Below, piece after piece: positions 60,539 through 64,000 of a DNA stretch of 64,000 nt; position 1 is the stretch's first letter, and the number at the start of each line of letters is the position of its first letter. The stretch lies in NCBI GenBank assembly GCA_903865745.1, contig CAIPKV010000078.1, forward strand, positions 1-64,000, written 5' to 3'. This stretch comes from an uncultured Verrucomicrobia subdivision 3 bacterium. GTDB lineage: Bacteria; Verrucomicrobiota; Verrucomicrobiia; Limisphaerales; UBA11358. Position numbers and translations under genes: made by a program. Under the pieces are notes generated by a model. It saw only the letters and a program-made list of their open reading frames with translations, was not told the DNA's origin and made no database searches.

Positions 60539-60961
60539 ATGGCCGAATTGTTCCGCCACGCGCACCGCGTGACCTACGCCGAATGCACCGTCGGCAACCA
60601 CATCTACCACGCGCGCTACCTCGACCTGCTCGAGGCGGCGCGCGGCGAATTCATGCGCGCCCTCGGCACGCCGGTGCTGACGTTGCAGGACGCCGACTAT
60701 ATTTTCCCCGTCATCGAGGCGCGGCTGCGCTACAAATTTCCCGCGCGCTACGATGACGCGCTGACCATCGAAGTCTGGCTGACGCTCGTCGAGCGGGTGC
60801 GCCTGAACTTCGGCCATCGCATTGTGAACCAGAACGGCCAGCTAATTCTCGAGGCAGAAACCTTTCATTGCTGCACCAGCCGCGATGAAAAGCCGAAGCG
60901 CCTGCCGCCGGAACTCGTGGAAAAGCTGAAGCCGTACCTAAGTCCGACAACTTTGTTCTAG
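60539..60961 (+). CDS. Acyl-CoA thioesterase, 4HBT hot-dog fold
   Basis: The protein is 140 residues from ATG 60539 (a TTG at 60506 is the longer option). 4HBT features: VTYAECTVGNHIYHARYLDL and LEAARGEFMRAL, where the catalytic acidic residue of the hot-dog helix is expected. YbgC-like thioesterases act on short or phospholipid-linked acyl-CoA; the substrate is unknown. Confidence 0.82.
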   Translation: MAELFRHAHRVTYAECTVGNHIYHARYLDLLEAARGEFMRALGTPVLTLQDADYIFPVIEARLRYKFPARYDDALTIEVWLTLVERVRLNFGHRIVNQNGQLILEAETFHCCTSRDEKPKRLPPELVEKLKPYLSPTTLF

Positions 60962-61072
60962 CCAACGAGAATCGGCGGACGCAGGGAGAACTTATTCACC
61001 GAGGCTAAGCGGCTGATTTTTCATTCAACCTTGCGCAATTCGCTTTTCTTTGCTCAAATTCAGCGGCGCGCG

Positions 61073-62557
61073 ATGCAAAACCAACTTCAACCTTACCCCA
61101 AACATTACTGCGGCGTCTTTGGCGTCTTTGGCCATCCCAATGCCGCCGAGCTGGCCTACTTCGGCCTCTACGCCCTGCAACATCGCGGCCAGGAAAGCGC
61201 GGGCATTGTCACTTGCAACGGCGGGAAATTCTATAAGCACCACGGCATGGGCCTCGTGCCCCAGATCTTTAACGACCCCAAGATTCTCCACGAACTCGTC
61301 GGCGACCGCGCCATCGGCCACACGCGCTATTCCACCACCGGTTCGTCCAATCTCCGCAACGCCCAGCCGCTCACCGTCGACTGCGCGCGCGGCCAGATCG
61401 CCGTCGCGCACAACGGCAACCTGACCAACGCCGCCGTCCTCCGCGACGAGCTCGAATCCCGCGGCCTCGTCTTCCAGACCTCGGTGGATAGCGAAATCAT
61501 TATCATGATGCTCGCACAGCCCGAATTGGGCGGCGTCGCCAACTCGCTCGTGCAGACCTTGCGCCGCATCGAAGGCGCCTATTCCCTCGTCATCATGACG
61601 GAGAAAGAGCTCATCGGCGCGCGCGATCCGCATGGCTTCCGCCCGCTCTCCATTGGCAAGACGGCCGAGGGCGCCTATGTGCTGTCCAGCGAGACCACGG
61701 CCTTCGACCTTATCCATGCGCGCTTTATCCGCGACGTTGAGCCGGGCGAAATTGTCATCATCAACGAGAAAGGTCTGACCAGCATCCAAGCCTGGCCGGA
61801 ACATCAGAAGCGCGCGTTCTGCGTCTTCGAATACGTTTATTTCGCGCGGCCCGACAGCGTCCTCAACGGCCACAGCGTTTACGATGTCCGCAAAGAGATG
61901 GGCCGCCAGCTCGCCCGCGAGCACAACGTCAAGGCCGACCTCGTCATCCCCGTCCCCGACAGCGGCGTGTGCGCCGCGATGGGTTACTCCGAAGAGTCCG
62001 GCATTCCCTACGAGATGGCATTCATCCGCAACCATTACGTCGGGCGCAGCTTCCTCCAGCCGACGCAGCTCATTCGCGACTTCAACGTCCGCGTGAAGCT
62101 GAATCTCATCGAGTCCCTCGTCAAAGACAAGAGCGTCATCATCGTGGACGATTCCATTGTGCGCGGGACCACCTGCCGTTCCCGCGTGAAGACCCTCAAG
62201 GAAGCCGGCGCGCGCGCGGTGCACGTGGCGGTGAGCTGCCCCCCGCACCAATTCCCCTGCGTGTACGGCATAGATTTTCCCGATCGCAGCAAACTCATGG
62301 CCGCGAACAACACGGTGGATGAGATTCGCAAATATCTGAACGCCGACTCCCTGCATTATCTCTCGCAAGCCGGGATGGTGGCTGCCACCGGTCAGGCGAA
62401 GGAAGCGTTCTGCATGGCCTGTTACGATGGCAAATATCCGGTGCCCTACGATCCGCTGCTGGACAAGCACATCATCGAGCGCCGCCGCAAGCTGACGCAG
62501 ACCCTCGGCGAAGCCGCCGCGAAGGAAGACGCCCAAGGCAAGCTGCTGAAAGTCTGA
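61073..62557 (+). CDS. purF: Amidophosphoribosyltransferase
   Basis: This enzyme transfers glutamine ammonia to PRPP, the first step of purine synthesis. ATG 61073 gives 494 residues with a 12-residue propeptide before the nucleophile Cys13 (HYCGVFGVFG), the Ntn-hydrolase arrangement. ESAGIVTCNGGKF and the PRPP-binding VIIVDDSIVRGTT are present. Cysteines in AFCVFEYVYF, FPCVYGIDF and FCMACYDG fit the [4Fe-4S]-containing Bacillus-type. It is separate from purSQL. Array E follows. Confidence 0.96.
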   Translation: MQNQLQPYPKHYCGVFGVFGHPNAAELAYFGLYALQHRGQESAGIVTCNGGKFYKHHGMGLVPQIFNDPKILHELVGDRAIGHTRYSTTGSSNLRNAQPLTVDCARGQIAVAHNGNLTNAAVLRDELESRGLVFQTSVDSEIIIMMLAQPELGGVANSLVQTLRRIEGAYSLVIMTEKELIGARDPHGFRPLSIGKTAEGAYVLSSETTAFDLIHARFIRDVEPGEIVIINEKGLTSIQAWPEHQKRAFCVFEYVYFARPDSVLNGHSVYDVRKEMGRQLAREHNVKADLVIPVPDSGVCAAMGYSEESGIPYEMAFIRNHYVGRSFLQPTQLIRDFNVRVKLNLIESLVKDKSVIIVDDSIVRGTTCRSRVKTLKEAGARAVHVAVSCPPHQFPCVYGIDFPDRSKLMAANNTVDEIRKYLNADSLHYLSQAGMVAATGQAKEAFCMACYDGKYPVPYDPLLDKHIIERRRKLTQTLGEAAAKEDAQGKLLKV

Positions 62558-62600
62558 GCTCCCGCCGTCCGTCCGCAATCCCCGGTGACCCATTCTGAGG

Positions 62601-62978
62601 CTCCCGCCCTCAATTCCTAACCTCCCGCACCGAGTGCGGGGACCCCCGCGTTCCGTCCCGATGCTCCCGCAGTCAGTGCGGGGACTCCCGCACGGATTCC
62701 GGGAGCTCCCGCAGCAAGTCCGGGAACTCCCGCATCCGGTCCGGGGGTTCCCGCATCCGGTCCGGGGGTTCCCGCAGCTAGTCCCGATGCTCCCGCACGG
62801 CGTGCGGGGACACCGCCATTCAGTCCCGGTGTGCCGCGACGTGGTCGCGGTGTGCCGCCACCAGTTCGCGGCGTGCCGCCATGCGTTCGCGGTGCACCGG
62901 CACGGCGTCGCGGCATGCCGCCATGCGTTCGCGGCGTGCCGCCACCGAGTCCCGTTGTGCCGCCACGGCGTCGCGGCG
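62601..62978 (+). repeat. 21-bp period array E (18 units, hairpin-forming)
   Basis: Eighteen exact 21-bp units from 62601 (front half CTCCCGCA, back half TGCCGCCA). Most units can form a hairpin and the arms covary along the array: CCCGCA/TGCGGG (62624-62640 and twice more), CTCCCG/CGGGAG, TCCCG/CGGGA, CACCG/CGGTG, CCGCGA/TCGCGG, GCCGC/GCGGC. It begins 43 bp after purF and ends 211 bp before deoC. The rest of the 632-bp gap (62979-63189) shows nothing recognisable. Open frames run through both strands. Confidence 0.9.
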
Positions 62979-63189
62979 CTTAGGTTTGGCGCCCCGATTC
63001 CTCGTAGCCGACCTCGAAACCAACCACTTACGCAGAATAGGGCTTTTTACAAGCTCCCGACCCATCCCCGAACCACTTGAAGCCCTCCGCTTAAGCGGGG
63101 AAGCACTCCGGTCCGAAACGCGATTGGTTGGAAACCGAATTGACGCCGTTTGGCTTCGGCTCCAGAATCAGCGCCCTTAAATATCTGAC

Positions 63190-63867
63190 ATGAACTTTAC
63201 CCCCGAACAGCTCGCGGCCTACATTGATTCCACCCTGCTCAAGCCCGATGCCAGCGCCGCCCAAATCGAGCAGCTCTGCACCGAGGCGCGCGAACATGGC
63301 TTCTACGCCGTGTGCGTCAACGGCGCGTGGGTGGCCGCCGCCCGCCATTTTCTGGAGGACAGCGAGGTGAAGGTGGTCAGCGTGGTCGGCTTCCCGCTCG
63401 GCGCGCTCGCCGCCGATGTCAAACGCTTCGAGACCGAGGTGGCCATCGATGACGGCGCGCATGAGCTTGATATGGTGCTGAATATCGCGCGGCTGAAGGC
63501 GGGCGACGACAAGTTTATTTTTCGCGAGCTATGCGATGTCGTGGAAGCCGCCGATGAGCGCCCGGTGAAGGTGATTTTGGAAACGTGCCTGCTGACGGAT
63601 GCGGAAAAGGTCCGCGCCTGCAAGCTGGCCATCGAGAGCGGCGCGAAGTTCGTCAAGACTTCGACCGGCTTCAATATCGCCGGCGCGTCGGTGACCGATG
63701 TGACGCTGCTACGCCAAACCGTCGGGGAAAAGTTCGGCGTGAAAGCGTCCGGGGGCATCCGCGATACGCTCACGGCCCTGGCGATGATTGAAGCGGGCGC
63801 CACGCGGATTGGAACTTCCAACGGAGTGGCCATCGTGAAGGGCCTGGTCGGCGGCGGAAACAACTGA
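63190..63867 (+). CDS. deoC: Deoxyribose-phosphate aldolase
   Basis: This 225-residue enzyme cleaves 2-deoxyribose-5-phosphate to acetaldehyde and glyceraldehyde-3-phosphate. The Schiff-base Lys lies in GAKFVKTSTGF and the second active-site Lys in VGEKFGVKASGGIRD. YIDSTLLKPDAS and SVVGFPLGALAADVK are further family marks. It follows array E and is convergent with the pyrB-like gene at the right edge. Confidence 0.95.
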   Translation: MNFTPEQLAAYIDSTLLKPDASAAQIEQLCTEAREHGFYAVCVNGAWVAAARHFLEDSEVKVVSVVGFPLGALAADVKRFETEVAIDDGAHELDMVLNIARLKAGDDKFIFRELCDVVEAADERPVKVILETCLLTDAEKVRACKLAIESGAKFVKTSTGFNIAGASVTDVTLLRQTVGEKFGVKASGGIRDTLTALAMIEAGATRIGTSNGVAIVKGLVGGGNN

Positions 63868-63903
63868 TTACACCAGCGGAAGTACGGCGAACGGACCGGA
63901 GGC

Positions 63904-64000
63904 TTAATTAACCGGCGCGTCGACGGGGCCTTTCCCACCATTGATGAGGAAGAGCACCGCCATGCGGACGGCAAGGCCATTGGTCACTTGCTGCAAAATC
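63904..64000 (-). CDS. pyrB: Aspartate carbamoyltransferase, C-terminal end
   Basis: Only the last 32 codons are in the window, on the minus strand, ending at TAA 63906-63904. ILQQVTNGLAVRMAVLFLIN matches the C-terminal QV.NGVAVRMA.LY pattern of catalytic aspartate carbamoyltransferase chains. The assignment rests on this short tail. Confidence 0.65.
   Translation of the reverse strand, partial: ILQQVTNGLAVRMAVLFLINGGKGPVDAPVN

Noticed and set aside
62601-62978. CRISPR array
   Set aside because: Units abut directly with no variable spacers, repeats are only 21 bp and diverged, and no cas genes are nearby; the same applies to the other four arrays.

Overview
The window looks like a chromosomal segment of an environmental bacterium, most probably a verrucomicrobial lineage of the Pedosphaera/Limisphaera type. 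This is an inference. It rests on moderately high GC, secreted glycoside hydrolases next to core metabolism, pseudopilin-like surface proteins, DUF1573-cytochrome fusions and unusually rich intergenic repeats. No rRNA is present; one tRNA-Arg(CCG) was found.

Layout. 1-2290: end of a fibronectin-type protein, then a decayed integron: a 49-codon N-terminal remnant of the integrase on the minus strand, an attI region, and three cassettes (PD-(D/E)XK-like, two-helix membrane protein, DUF2726) with two near-identical 99-bp attC sites and a truncated third. 2.5-9.4 kb: one compact minus-strand operon of an ABC-2 permease without ATPase, three SPFH/HflKC-like proteins and a heavy-metal P-type ATPase. 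9.7-12.4 kb: 2-oxoacid:ferredoxin oxidoreductase. 12.8-16.6 kb: membrane hydrolase-like protein, a GH97 gene broken by one in-frame amber codon, and a GH29 fucosidase. 16.6-20 kb: purS-purQ-purL. 20-29.4 kb: zwf, a histidine phosphatase, a candidate small RNA, accA, manA, yqgE, an AT-rich FkbM island, transketolase and a chimeric pseudopilin-like protein. 29.5-42 kb: tRNA-Arg, prfC, vapBC, uup, amiC-type amidase, cobalamin adenosyltransferase, lysC, an attenuator-controlled leuA, a DUF1573-cytochrome and bioB. 42-49.7 kb: mostly uncharacterised proteins, two cyclophilins, a vWA/NYN pair and a lipoprotein. 49.8-53.9 kb: a gspF-H-I-J-K-like pseudopilus operon. 54-64 kb: envelope proteins, hsp20-lon, a thioesterase, purF, deoC and the 3' end of pyrB.

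The most unusual feature is a set of five intergenic arrays (about 12.5, 34.1, 44.9, 57.1 and 62.8 kb). Each lies just 3' of a gene and has exactly 21-bp units repeated 8-18 times with no indels, but the unit sequence is unrelated between arrays. In three arrays most units contain an internal dyad whose two arms change together from unit to unit, which suggests selection on a chain of small hairpins (or palindromic sites) spaced 21 nt apart. I do not recognise this element class.

A second well-supported regulatory system is the leuA leader: a -35/-10 promoter, a 21-codon peptide with six leucines, and mutually exclusive antiterminator and terminator helices.
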